Origin: Pseudidiomarina woesei
Lineage (GTDB): Bacteria > Pseudomonadota > Gammaproteobacteria > Enterobacterales > Alteromonadaceae
Assembly (NCBI RefSeq): GCF_001418345.1
Contig: NZ_LIPW01000003.1
Span: forward strand, 248,001-312,000
Direction of reading: 5' to 3'
Length of the DNA: 64,000 nt
In this document: piece after piece, positions 26,313-34,350 of the stretch
How the letters are laid out: the number at the start of each line of letters is the position of its first letter
Numbering within the stretch: the first letter of the stretch is position 1
Program-made: the position numbers and the translations under genes
The notes under the pieces: model-generated
Seen by the model: only the letters and a program-made list of their open reading frames with translations
Told to the model about the DNA's origin: nothing
Databases searched by the model: none

Positions 26313-27514
26313 CCTGGGCGACCGTCTGGGCGTGGGGTGGTTAAAATGGGCAAGTAAACCACCACGTATATGGCGTAAGCCAAAATCCAAGCTGCGGCAC
26401 CTATGGCGTACCATGGCAAGCTGAACTCAGGCAGTAACCAAACAAAAACCACGCGTGTAAGCGCCGCAGTAAACACCAACAAAAAGGCTACTGACATAAT
26501 CGCTTTCGGTTGCAAGGGGCGGCCACTGTGGCCTAACGATACCCGCGCAATCATGGCTAAAATCATATTACCCATAGCGCCAGCAGTTAACGCATGAATG
26601 GCCACCGAGTTACTCACATCAAAACCTAACTCGCGTAGCGCAAATAACGCCAAGCCAAAGGGGATAAACAAATAAGCAATGTGCAACGACCATAACAATG
26701 GCACGCTTAAGGTAATCCAGATACGCCAGCGTAAGCAGCGAATGGCTAATGCCACGGCACAAATGCCATAAATTGCTGCCATCACCTCATTCGGTAGTTG
26801 GGCGCTAAACAAGGTAATATTAAGTACAAAAATCAACCATAAGCTGCCTAAAGCTATGCGATCTAGCCACACAATAGGTTCAGCTTTTTTGGTCATGGTT
26901 CCGTTGGCAGTAAACATGGGTAGCACGCGGCCACCCACAATGGCCATGAGTAACGTGACCAACCACACTGCATTTTGACTACCTAGTTGCTGCAAGTCGA
27001 AACGGTTTTCTACTAAACCGTAGTGCATTAGCGCGTTACAGAACGTGAGTAAAAACAGTACCGGTACAAAGAACAGGTTACGTTGTTGCTTCACTTGAAT
27101 AAGCGGCACCGCCAATAAAATTGCAGCGAGCGGTAAAAACAATAAGTCTACAGCGGCAACCAACCAAACCGGTAAGTTCGCACCAAACAAAAATGCCAAG
27201 CGCCCCAGAACCCACACCGTGGTTAAAATACCTAAAGCTCGACCATGGGTCGCTCTTAGGCCGGTCCAGTTTTGCACGGCGGTAAGCAAAAAGCCCACCA
27301 CAATGGCGGCGACAAAGCCAAAAATCATTTCGTGGCTGTGCCACACCAACACGTTGCCATACACGGGTAAAGTAATAGTGCCGGCAAGCGCTAAAATCCA
27401 TAGCAACATGGCGAGGGCGCTAAAGCTGGCACCGAGCAAAAACATTGGGCGAAAAGCTTGGCGTAATAACGGCCACATTTTTTGTTCTACTTGTAAGTCA
27501 GTAATTTGTAGCAT
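26309..27514 (-). CDS. nnrS: NnrS family haem-copper membrane protein
   Basis: Polytopic inner-membrane protein (about 12 helices, 401 residues) of the NnrS family, linked to protection from nitric oxide and dinitrosyl-iron stress. Conserved segments include FRPMFLLGASFSALAM near the start, WHSHEMIFGFVAAIVVGFLLTA (about 55-75, read in pieces) with the family's HxHEM, and HALTAGAMGNMILAMIARVSLGHSGRPL near residue 305. It follows ubiV after 27 bases on the same strand, so it is probably the last gene of a ubiU-ubiV-nnrS unit. Confidence 0.92.
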   Translation of the reverse strand: MLQITDLQVEQKMWPLLRQAFRPMFLLGASFSALAMLLWILALAGTITLPVYGNVLVWHSHEMIFGFVAAIVVGFLLTAVQNWTGLRATHGRALGILTTVWVLGRLAFLFGANLPVWLVAAVDLLFLPLAAILLAVPLIQVKQQRNLFFVPVLFLLTFCNALMHYGLVENRFDLQQLGSQNAVWLVTLLMAIVGGRVLPMFTANGTMTKKAEPIVWLDRIALGSLWLIFVLNITLFSAQLPNEVMAAIYGICAVALAIRCLRWRIWITLSVPLLWSLHIAYLFIPFGLALFALRELGFDVSNSVAIHALTAGAMGNMILAMIARVSLGHSGRPLQPKAIMSVAFLLVFTAALTRVVFVWLLPEFSLPWYAIGAAAWILAYAIYVVVYLPILTTPRPDGRPG

Positions 27515-27541
27515 GGGTAGTCCTCTTTTGTTTTCGCGCTG

Positions 27542-28420
27542 TTAATCTAGTTGCTGCACCAGGCCCGCAAGGGCTAGCCAATAACCATTGCTGTCATTTG
27601 TGGCAAGCTGTTGCGGGTGTTCACCCTGGCTGTTGGCACGAAACTTTTCTAACCAGTCAAAGGTTCCCGTTAACTGTGGACTTAAGCGTACCACATCGAC
27701 CAAACCTTGCATGTTAGGTAGTTGATTGACCAAGTTATAACGGGTGCCAGATTGGGTTTGAATGCCATTGAGCACAAATACTTGGGTGCCATCTTGGCTG
27801 GTAACTTCGCGCCCCTCTGGATACTTAATGCAACAAAGTTCACACTGATCTTTAGCACGGTTTTCTGAGCGCGCAGTAAAGCATCGCCCTGACCAGGCTA
27901 GCGGCATATGGCCGAGCGCAAATACTTCAACTTCAAAACAATCGCGTACATCTTTTACCATAGGCTGTGCCAATAGTTTGGCAAGCCATTCGCGCGAAAG
28001 CTCGACCGGCATAACCCAGCGGCTCATACCCATACTCATTAATTTGCGCAACGTATGTTGGTTGTAACAATTGATGGCCGCACCGGCCACAAAAGGCACC
28101 TGATGCTCCTGCAAGTAAGGAATTGCGCCCACGTCGTTTGCCTCGACAATAAAGTCTCCGTTGTCACAGTACTTGCGCAGCTCACGCAGCTCTGAAGGCG
28201 CCTCAAGTAAGGTCATGGTCGACAAACACACCTGTTTGCCGGCTTCACGTAACATATGGGCAATACGCATGTAGTCATCAAATTTCAGCTCGCGCCGCTT
28301 ACTACAAACGGTTTCACCCAAATAAACGATATCCACAGACGAGTCAGCAGCCTGTTGATAAAAGTTTTCGACCACTTGTTTTGGCCAAAAATACTGAATG
28401 GCTCCAAGAGAAAATTTCAT
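27542..28420 (-). CDS. ubiV: Oxygen-independent ubiquinone hydroxylation protein UbiV
   Basis: U32-family Fe-S protein that works with UbiU to hydroxylate the ubiquinone ring without oxygen. The 292-residue protein starts MKFSLGAIQYFWPK, and cysteines at ETVCSKRR, the RCFTAR stretch and QCELCCIKYPEG are the expected 4Fe-4S ligands. I prefer the ATG at 28420, preceded by GGGAAC, over an upstream in-frame start at 28432. It follows ubiU by 12 bases, and nnrS follows it. Confidence 0.92.
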   Translation of the reverse strand: MKFSLGAIQYFWPKQVVENFYQQAADSSVDIVYLGETVCSKRRELKFDDYMRIAHMLREAGKQVCLSTMTLLEAPSELRELRKYCDNGDFIVEANDVGAIPYLQEHQVPFVAGAAINCYNQHTLRKLMSMGMSRWVMPVELSREWLAKLLAQPMVKDVRDCFEVEVFALGHMPLAWSGRCFTARSENRAKDQCELCCIKYPEGREVTSQDGTQVFVLNGIQTQSGTRYNLVNQLPNMQGLVDVVRLSPQLTGTFDWLEKFRANSQGEHPQQLATNDSNGYWLALAGLVQQLD

Positions 28421-28432
28421 ATCAGTTCCCAA

Positions 28433-29428
28433 TTATTTCCATTTCCGGTGGTAGGCACCTAGTGTGGTTTGGCTGCCCTCAGATAAGCCAGCCAGCACAT
28501 GGTCCCATTGCTGCTGTACTTCAAAGTTGTCCGGCTTGCTCATAACCGAATCAATGGCCTGGCGCCAAACCTGAGTAATTTGTGCGACATAAGCTGGGCT
28601 GCGTTGGCGACCTTCAATTTTGAGCGACGCAATGCCCTCTTTGTAAAGCTCGGGCAGCAAGCTTAAGGTGTTTAAGCTGGTCGGCTCTTCTAGCGCGTGG
28701 TAAGTGTCTTCACCAACCGTAAAGCGCCCCTTGCATAAGGTTGGGTAGCCGGCGGTTTCATTCGGTGCAAAACGGTCTATCAATATGTTGTTCAAGCGCG
28801 ACTCGAGGGTGCCGTCATCAGCTTCATCCCAGCGCACAAACTTGGCCGGCGAGCATGCACCTGCGGTGTTCGGTGACTCGCCTGTCATGTATGAACTTAA
28901 GTAGCAGCGCCCCTCGGCCATAATGCACAAGCTACCGAAAGCAAATACTTCAAGGTCCATATCGGTGGTGCGCGCAATTGAGCGTACTTGATTCATAGAC
29001 AGCACGCGCGGCAACACCACGCGCTTCACGCCAAACTGCTTATAAAATTCAATGGCGGCAGCGTTGGTTGCTGACGCTTGTACCGATAAATGCACTTCCA
29101 CTTTCGGATAGCGCTCAGCCGCGTAGGCCAGTACAGCCATGTCGGCCAAAATAAGCACATCGGCGCCCGCTTTGACGGCCATGTCCACCGCGCGGCGCCA
29201 GTGTTCAAAAGTATCGGCATGGGCAAAGGTATTAATTGCCACGTGCAATTTTTTACCATGCTGGTGCACATAGCGCGCAGCTTCAGTTAAACCGGCTTGG
29301 TCTAAATTTAAGCCAGCGAAGTGACGCGCATTGGTTTCATCTTTCAGCCCGACATAAACGGCATCGGCACCATGTTCAATGGCGGCTTTTAAGGCGGGCA
29401 TACTGCCTGCTGGGCACAGAAGTTCCAT
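28433..29428 (-). CDS. ubiU: Oxygen-independent ubiquinone hydroxylation protein UbiU
   Basis: U32-family partner of UbiV in anaerobic ubiquinone synthesis. The 331-residue protein starts MELLCPAGSMPALKAAIEHGADAVYVG (read in pieces), the U32 hallmark, with Fe-S cysteines in GSLCIMAEGRCYLSSY, AGACSPAK and TLCKGRF. The ATG at 29428 fits the family start; the longer frame to 29470 does not. It diverges from ubiT, so all three genes of the pathway are together, and leads the ubiU-ubiV-nnrS run. Confidence 0.93.
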   Translation of the reverse strand: MELLCPAGSMPALKAAIEHGADAVYVGLKDETNARHFAGLNLDQAGLTEAARYVHQHGKKLHVAINTFAHADTFEHWRRAVDMAVKAGADVLILADMAVLAYAAERYPKVEVHLSVQASATNAAAIEFYKQFGVKRVVLPRVLSMNQVRSIARTTDMDLEVFAFGSLCIMAEGRCYLSSYMTGESPNTAGACSPAKFVRWDEADDGTLESRLNNILIDRFAPNETAGYPTLCKGRFTVGEDTYHALEEPTSLNTLSLLPELYKEGIASLKIEGRQRSPAYVAQITQVWRQAIDSVMSKPDNFEVQQQWDHVLAGLSEGSQTTLGAYHRKWK

Positions 29429-29515
29429 AATTATTGATCCCGTCGATAAACATGCATTCGTAATGAGCATTATAATCTTCTGAGAATTTTACGGGACATT
29501 AATGGACGGCAACTT

Positions 29516-30013
29516 ATGGTTATCCCAAAAGTGGTAGACAACTGGTCACAGCTAATTAGCGGCCTTGGTGTTATGGTGCGAATAACACCTAAAGTTATTT
29601 TAGAACAAATACTTAGCGCTTCATTAAATCAGTTTTTGCAGGCTGAAATTAAGCAGCAGCGATTTTCATTTTTGCCCAAACAATGGGTTCGTATTGAAGT
29701 TCCCGATTTGGCCTTTCATTTCTCGGTAACGCTTAACGATCAAGGTCGTTTAAAGGCATCGTTAACGCCACAGCCAGCTGCAGTAACCATGCGTGGTAAC
29801 AGTGCGTCACTACTCCTTATGATAAGTGGAAAAGTAGACCCCGACACCTTGTTTTTCAAGCGTAAGCTTATGATCAAAGGTGATACAGAACTTGGTTTAG
29901 AGGTTAAAAATTTACTCGACACTATTGAACTTGAAGGGCGTTTACCAAAGCCATTATTTCGCGTTACTCAAGCGACTGCTGACGCCATTGTTGCAAGGCC
30001 AGAACTGCGATAA
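29516..30013 (+). CDS. ubiT: Ubiquinone biosynthesis accessory factor UbiT
   Basis: SCP2-domain lipid-binding protein needed with UbiU and UbiV for ubiquinone synthesis under anaerobic conditions. The 165-residue protein shows the SCP2 fold strands around VTMRGNSASLLLMISGKVDPDTLFFKRKLMIKGDTELGLEVKNLLD (read in pieces, about 90-140), where the hydrophobic pocket binds prenylated intermediates. It diverges from ubiU across an 87-bp region and precedes hemN. Confidence 0.9.
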   Translation: MVIPKVVDNWSQLISGLGVMVRITPKVILEQILSASLNQFLQAEIKQQRFSFLPKQWVRIEVPDLAFHFSVTLNDQGRLKASLTPQPAAVTMRGNSASLLLMISGKVDPDTLFFKRKLMIKGDTELGLEVKNLLDTIELEGRLPKPLFRVTQATADAIVARPELR

Positions 30014-30061
30014 TGGCGAGACAAGCAGGTACCTAAAGGTCGTATCAAAAACACATGGTTA

Positions 30062-30099
30062 TACCCCTTCAGATGTATCAATTTTCTGATCTGCATCAT
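30062..30099 (+). promoter_or_regulatory. NarL heptamer and FNR-like site before hemN
   Basis: TACCCCT at 30062-30068 is a perfect NarL heptamer and is followed by TCAG as in the norZ upstream region. CTGAT-CTGC-ATCAT at 30086-30099 resembles an FNR box at eight of ten positions and shares its core with the box before fnr. Both lie 55-95 bp ahead of the hemN start. Confidence 0.45.
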
Positions 30100-30154
30100 A
30101 TAAACTGCACTCAGAAATTCACAGGTAAGGGGTTTAGCCCCACGAGGTACGACA

Positions 30155-31534
30155 ATGACAAGCAGCGCAAACCAAATTGTTTGGAGCCAAGAGCTCATCG
30201 ATAAGTACAACATTAACGGGCCGCGTTATACGTCGTACCCAACCGCTTTGGCGTTGCATAATAAGTTTCCGCTAAGCACCATGGAGCAAACTCTAGCGAA
30301 CGCTCCCGATGAATTGAGCCTGTACATTCACTTACCATTTTGTATCAAGCTTTGTTATTACTGCGGTTGCAACAAGGTCATTACGCGCCACCAGCACAAA
30401 GCCGATATTTACTTAGATTACTTGGCCAAAGAAATGGCCATGTATAAAGCTTTGCTAGGCCAGCGCAAATTTGAGTCGGTGCACATGGGCGGTGGTACAC
30501 CAACGTTTTTAAGCGAAACTCAGTTGTCGCGCCTCATGGACTTGCTGCACGAGCATTTTGACTTCACTGCGGACGCTGAATGGTCGATTGAAATTGATCC
30601 GCGCAGCTGCAGCGATGACAAACTGCGGCACCTACGCAAGCTTGGTTTTGATCGTGTCAGTTACGGCGTACAAGACTTTGACACCAAAGTGCAAATTGCC
30701 ATTAACCGCGTGCAAGACACCGACATGATCAAGCATCAAGTGGCATTGAGCAAAGAGCTTGGTTTCCGCTCAATTAACCTCGATTTAATTTACGGTTTGC
30801 CTTATCAGCGCCCAGAAACCTTTGCCGCTTCAATTGACCAAGTGATAGAGCTTAACCCCGACCGTGTGTCACTGTTTAGCTATGCGCACTTGCCTTCACG
30901 CTTTGCGGGGCAGCGAAAAATTGACGAGTCTAGTTTGCCAACAGCGCCGATTAAACTGGAATTACTGCAGCTAGGCATTACTAAGTTTACTGCTGCTGGC
31001 TACCAGTTTATTGGCATGGACCACTTTGCCAAAACTGACGACACTTTGGCGCAAGCACAGCAGCGTGGCAAGCTGCAACGCAACTTCCAAGGCTATACCA
31101 CCTCGGGCCAAGACGCCTTGCTCGGTATCGGTGCGTCATCTATTAGCCAAATAGACGGCGTGCTTTGGCAGAACGTGAAAGAGTTACCTTCTTATTACAA
31201 AGCCATTGATAGCGGCACGCTGCCCATTGTGAAGGGTTTTGAATTAAACGGCGACGACAAGTTACGGGCGGCTTTAATTTCGCAAGTGATCTGTCACTTT
31301 GATTTAGATATTCAAGCCTTCGCAAAAGAATGGAACATTGAGAGCTTCTGGACTTATTTTGCCGACGCCAAGCGCAAACTCGCCCCATTTGTTGAAGACG
31401 GCTTGGTTGAGCTTGATGACAATAGCTTAAAAGTAACTACCTTAGGGCGTTTGTGGGTGCGCAGCATATGTGCCTGCTTTGACGCCTACTTAGATGACTC
31501 AGCAACAGCGCCGCGCTACTCCAAAGTGGTGTAA
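30155..31534 (+). CDS. hemN: Oxygen-independent coproporphyrinogen III oxidase
   Basis: Radical-SAM enzyme that decarboxylates coproporphyrinogen III to protoporphyrinogen IX without oxygen, supplying haem for anaerobic respiration. The 459-residue protein has the cluster motif Cys63-x3-Cys67-x2-Cys70 followed by Cys72 (PFCIKLCYYCGC), the SAM-binding GGGTPT near residue 112 and YGVQDF near 170. CGAGG precedes the ATG. Upstream NarL- and FNR-type sites fit anaerobic induction. Confidence 0.96.
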   Translation: MTSSANQIVWSQELIDKYNINGPRYTSYPTALALHNKFPLSTMEQTLANAPDELSLYIHLPFCIKLCYYCGCNKVITRHQHKADIYLDYLAKEMAMYKALLGQRKFESVHMGGGTPTFLSETQLSRLMDLLHEHFDFTADAEWSIEIDPRSCSDDKLRHLRKLGFDRVSYGVQDFDTKVQIAINRVQDTDMIKHQVALSKELGFRSINLDLIYGLPYQRPETFAASIDQVIELNPDRVSLFSYAHLPSRFAGQRKIDESSLPTAPIKLELLQLGITKFTAAGYQFIGMDHFAKTDDTLAQAQQRGKLQRNFQGYTTSGQDALLGIGASSISQIDGVLWQNVKELPSYYKAIDSGTLPIVKGFELNGDDKLRAALISQVICHFDLDIQAFAKEWNIESFWTYFADAKRKLAPFVEDGLVELDDNSLKVTTLGRLWVRSICACFDAYLDDSATAPRYSKVV

Positions 31535-31573
31535 CGCAGCGCCATTGTTCACTGAAACTCTGCTGCAGCAGGC

Positions 31574-33409
31574 CTAGCTCGCCTGCTTCAGTGCGTTTGC
31601 TTGAGCACGAGCACCGGCAATACTGGTGTCTTGCTGTTTACGGTGGTAATGGCGGGCTTGATGTTCTTTACGGCGCCCCTGGCTAAACGAGCTTACGCGC
31701 TTCAAGTAACCAATCACACGAGTGCCATAATCAACGTCGGCCGAGCCACATGATGAACACGCGCACAAAGTACGCTTGTCGATATGCTCACAGTCATTAC
31801 AAATGGTAATTTTCACATTAATGCAGAAGTAATTACAGCCGGTGGTGGCAGCAATGTTGAGCATGGATAAATAGCCATCTTCGTTTAGTTTCTCATCAAG
31901 GTTTAAATGCAACGCCGAGCCACCATCTAAAAACTCAATCAACTCGTTACCGTGCATTACGAACTTATCCAACGAGTTGGTTTGCTCGTCTTCAACCACG
32001 TAAAAGTACGAGTTGTAGCAATCACGTGGCACAAAATAGCCGTCTTCGCGGTCCCACTTGGCGTTTTTAACACCTAAGTTTTCAGCAGGTACAAACTCCG
32101 TATTAAACATGTAGCCGTATTCTTGTTTTGCACGTTTGTTTGCGTCGTAAATCACTTTCAAATGGCGCTGCACAAATTCAATATAGTCGCGGTTATTGCT
32201 CGCGGTTAGTCCTTGTGACTCGGCCGCTTCAACCATGCCGTTAATACCAATGGTTAAAAACTGCTTGTCGAGCGAAATAAAACCAGCGTCGTACACCGTG
32301 AGCAATCCCGCTTCTTTGTATTCTTCCATAATACGGCGGTAAGCCACCTGGTACTTATGAATTTTCTCAATTTCGGTGTTCAAGTCGCGGCCATCTTGCA
32401 CCAAACGGTTCATATTAATTGTAATGACGTTAATAGAGCCGGTCGCCACGCCACCTGCACCTAACGTATACGAAAACGTATTGTCAGCAATTTCACTACG
32501 CAGGCGGCAGCATGAGGCTAACGAGTCAGCATTCGGTGACAAGTAGACAAAGAATGAGTTGCCGTCAGCGAGCTCGTGCGCAATATGGCGCGCAAACTGC
32601 TGATCTTTACATTGGCCATCTTCGGTGAGCATGGCCACGGTAACAACAGGGAACGTTAAGATAGTTTTCTTGCGCTCTTCGTTAAACCAATGCAAGAAAA
32701 AGTCTTGGAGTTTGCTGACCGAGTCCCAACTGCTTTTTGAAAAATCTGGGAATACAAAGTCACCAAACATGCTGTCAAAATAGTGTTGATCATACACCGA
32801 AATATTCCAGAACACGCTCTGGTAGCCACGTGCTGCAGCAGGTTGGTTTAATGCATACACCACATGTTGCAAATGGTTTTCAATTTCGTGGCGGTGGGTT
32901 TCTAGGTAGTTGTCACCATAATCTCGACGCGCAAAATGGTCGAAATATGCTAAGAATTCAACCGTTGCTACCGCGCCAGCAAATTGCGAACTCACCGCAA
33001 AAACAAAGTTCACAAAGGTACCGCAGAAGCTTTCAAGGTGCTTCGGTGCTTTTGACTCGCCACCAAGTTTGGTTAAACCGTCTCGCAAAAACGGATACAT
33101 GGTCACCGACACGCAGTATGGCTTCAAGCTTGTTTCGTCATGAACGTAAATTTCGTGGTCTTCAATTTGACGAATATATTCTTGGCCTAGGTCGGCACCA
33201 AACAACTCGCTAATTTTGGTACTCACTTGTTTGCGGTTTACCTGCACAAAAAAGTCTTTCATGAGTTCTGCTTCAAGTGTCGCAATATTTTTCTGCGTCA
33301 CATTGGCGTTGGCATCCATTTTTGAACCATCGGCCGCATTTTGGGCCGCTACATACTGGTTAATAAATTCCATTTTCGCGTTAACTTGGTCTGGGTGTAA
33401 GCGCAACAT
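31574..33409 (-). CDS. nrdD: Anaerobic ribonucleoside-triphosphate reductase, short form
   Basis: Class III ribonucleotide reductase that makes deoxynucleotides without oxygen using a glycyl radical generated by NrdG. The glycyl radical site is the Gly of RVIGYLKRVSSFS near residue 573. Zinc cysteines are in ICNDCEHI and CACSSCGS, and substrate-site cysteines in ASCCRLRSE near residue 302. At 611 residues it is about 100 shorter than E. coli NrdD and lacks the N-terminal ATP-cone, so dATP control of overall activity is not expected. It may belong to one of the thioredoxin- or redoxin-using subtypes; that is inference. It follows nrdG on the same strand. Confidence 0.93.
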   Translation of the reverse strand: MLRLHPDQVNAKMEFINQYVAAQNAADGSKMDANANVTQKNIATLEAELMKDFFVQVNRKQVSTKISELFGADLGQEYIRQIEDHEIYVHDETSLKPYCVSVTMYPFLRDGLTKLGGESKAPKHLESFCGTFVNFVFAVSSQFAGAVATVEFLAYFDHFARRDYGDNYLETHRHEIENHLQHVVYALNQPAAARGYQSVFWNISVYDQHYFDSMFGDFVFPDFSKSSWDSVSKLQDFFLHWFNEERKKTILTFPVVTVAMLTEDGQCKDQQFARHIAHELADGNSFFVYLSPNADSLASCCRLRSEIADNTFSYTLGAGGVATGSINVITINMNRLVQDGRDLNTEIEKIHKYQVAYRRIMEEYKEAGLLTVYDAGFISLDKQFLTIGINGMVEAAESQGLTASNNRDYIEFVQRHLKVIYDANKRAKQEYGYMFNTEFVPAENLGVKNAKWDREDGYFVPRDCYNSYFYVVEDEQTNSLDKFVMHGNELIEFLDGGSALHLNLDEKLNEDGYLSMLNIAATTGCNYFCINVKITICNDCEHIDKRTLCACSSCGSADVDYGTRVIGYLKRVSSFSQGRRKEHQARHYHRKQQDTSIAGARAQANALKQAS

Positions 33410-33470
33410 AACTGTTCTCCTTGATTATTATTTGTGGTTCCGGCTTAGCGCACGGCGTTAGCCTGTTGCA

Positions 33471-33920
33471 TTAAGAAACAAACCGGCAATTCAATAGCTG
33501 CTGGTTGCGTAAGTCATAAAACTTCTGGTTGGTGGTGGGGCTGTCTAAACCACCAAGATCTGCAATCCAAGGCCCCGTTTTGAGGTACGTCAATTGTTCT
33601 TTAATTGCCAAAGACACATCGTCGTAACCCGTGTATAAACAGGTATTAAGCCCAGCTTCTCGGGCTTGCTTTAGGTGGGCGATGAGCGCTTCTGGTTGCC
33701 ATTCGCCGCCTAAAAACAATACGCAGGTAATCAGGTTGCGATACTGTGCCAAACGCGCTGTGAAGTAGTCGTTCGTCAGCGTCTCACCACTTCCAACTGG
33801 CCAACTATCAACGCTGTGGCAACCCTTGCATCCCACTGGACAGCCGGTGATGGTATAGGCAAGGGACACTTCACCTGGAACCTCTTGAAACACCACTTGT
33901 TCAGCACTGTATCGCAACAT
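33471..33920 (-). CDS. nrdG: Anaerobic ribonucleotide reductase activase
   Basis: Radical-SAM activase that installs the glycyl radical in NrdD. The cluster motif is Cys27-x3-Cys31-x2-Cys34 (GCPVGCKGC) in a 149-residue protein, with LFLGGEW as the SAM-binding GGE segment near residue 75. I chose the ATG at 33920, which begins MLRYSAEQVVFQEVPG; the longer frame to 33992 runs through the NrdR boxes. It precedes nrdD, the reverse of the usual nrdD-nrdG order. Two NrdR boxes and a perfect FNR box lie just upstream. Confidence 0.93.
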   Translation of the reverse strand: MLRYSAEQVVFQEVPGEVSLAYTITGCPVGCKGCHSVDSWPVGSGETLTNDYFTARLAQYRNLITCVLFLGGEWQPEALIAHLKQAREAGLNTCLYTGYDDVSLAIKEQLTYLKTGPWIADLGGLDSPTTNQKFYDLRNQQLLNCRFVS

Positions 33921-33924
33921 GAAA

Positions 33925-33971
33925 TACCTATATATTGTGTATTTGTATTTATTTATCACCATATATTGTGT
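33925..33971 (-). promoter_or_regulatory. Pair of NrdR boxes before nrdG-nrdD
   Basis: On the minus strand ACACAATATATGGTGA (33956-33971) and ACACAATATATAGGTA (33925-33940) fit the NrdR box consensus. They are 31 bp apart start to start, about three helical turns, the usual geometry for cooperative NrdR repression. The near box ends four bases before the nrdG ATG and overlaps its ribosome site. Confidence 0.85.
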
Positions 33972-34001
33972 TTCAGCATAGTCTTCACACACGAATATGC
34001 A

Positions 34002-34015
34002 TTGATCGAGATCAA
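34002..34015. promoter_or_regulatory. Perfect FNR box before nrdG-nrdD
   Basis: TTGAT-CGAG-ATCAA is an exact FNR consensus palindrome. A class II activated promoter at -41.5 would start transcription near 33967 on the minus strand, inside the distal NrdR box, giving a promoter switched on by FNR and shut by NrdR. For norZ it is about 200 bp upstream of the sigma-54 promoter. Confidence 0.85.
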
Positions 34016-34030
34016 TAAAAACTACCTACA

Positions 34031-34066
34031 ATGGGTATACCCCCAATGCACCCCTTTATTACCCCT
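34031..34066 (+). promoter_or_regulatory. NarL-type heptamers between nrdG and norZ
   Basis: ATGGGTA and TACCCCC abut back to back at 34031-34044, and TACCCCT (a perfect heptamer followed by TCAG, as before hemN) is at 34060-34066. They are candidate NarL/NarP sites for nrdG or norZ. The arrangement is not the standard 7-2-7. Confidence 0.4.
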
Positions 34067-34112
34067 TCAGCGCAATTTTCTATAGACGTACTACATGCGA
34101 TTCTTGTACTCG

Positions 34113-34168
34113 GGTAGTTTCTACCGACGTGGTGTATTTCACCGCTGAAGAACTGGGTTGAATTAACC
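34113..34168 (+). promoter_or_regulatory. Three NorR enhancer sites before norZ
   Basis: GGT-AGTTTCT-ACC (34113-34125), GGT-GTATTTC-ACC (34131-34143) and GGT-TGAATTA-ACC (34156-34168) all fit GGT-N7-ACC. Centres are 18 and 25 bp apart. Three such sites upstream of a sigma-54 promoter is the arrangement known for NorR-controlled NO reductase genes. Confidence 0.85.
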
Positions 34169-34210
34169 CACACAAATGAATTTTCCGTGGGTTTTCAGTC
34201 AGGTAAAAAC

Positions 34211-34226
34211 TGGCACGGAGCTTGCT
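34211..34226 (+). promoter_or_regulatory. Sigma-54 promoter of norZ
   Basis: TGGCACG-GAGC-TTGCT matches the -24/-12 consensus TGGCACG-N4-TTGCW at every defined base. The expected start of transcription is near 34237, leaving a leader of about 100 bases before norZ. Confidence 0.9.
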
Positions 34227-34305
34227 AAAGAGACGGGGTGAGCGTTTCGCTTGCGCACAAAATAACGCAAGTAAGCGCAATCTTGATTAAAGGGAGAATC
34301 AACTC

Positions 34306-34350
34306 ATGCAACAACATCAACAGCCGGAGGTGCCAAATGGCCGGTTATAA
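34306..34350 (+). CDS. Possible 14-codon leader ORF overlapping the norZ start
   Basis: An ATG at 34306, preceded by an AGGGAG ribosome site, opens a 14-codon frame (MQQHQQPEVPNGRL) that ends at the TAA of 34348-34350, twelve bases inside norZ in another frame. The norZ ribosome site GGAGG lies within it. It could couple or tune norZ translation. It is too short to judge as a protein and may be chance. Confidence 0.35.
   Translation: MQQHQQPEVPNGRL

Noticed and set aside
29434-29447. Possible FNR box between ubiU and ubiT (TTGAT-CCCG-TCGAT)
   Set aside because: Only one half-site matches; the second half departs at several positions, so I did not list it as a feature.
31535-31573. CTGCTGCAGCAG palindrome between hemN and nrdD as a bidirectional terminator
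   Set aside because: The stem is short and no T-run follows on either strand.
33921-33992. Longer nrdG reading frame
   Set aside because: The extra codons translate the NrdR boxes and have no resemblance to NrdG.
34238-34336. N-terminal extension of norZ in the same frame
   Set aside because: The extension lacks family resemblance and starts near the predicted transcription start; GGAGG sits directly before the ATG at 34337.
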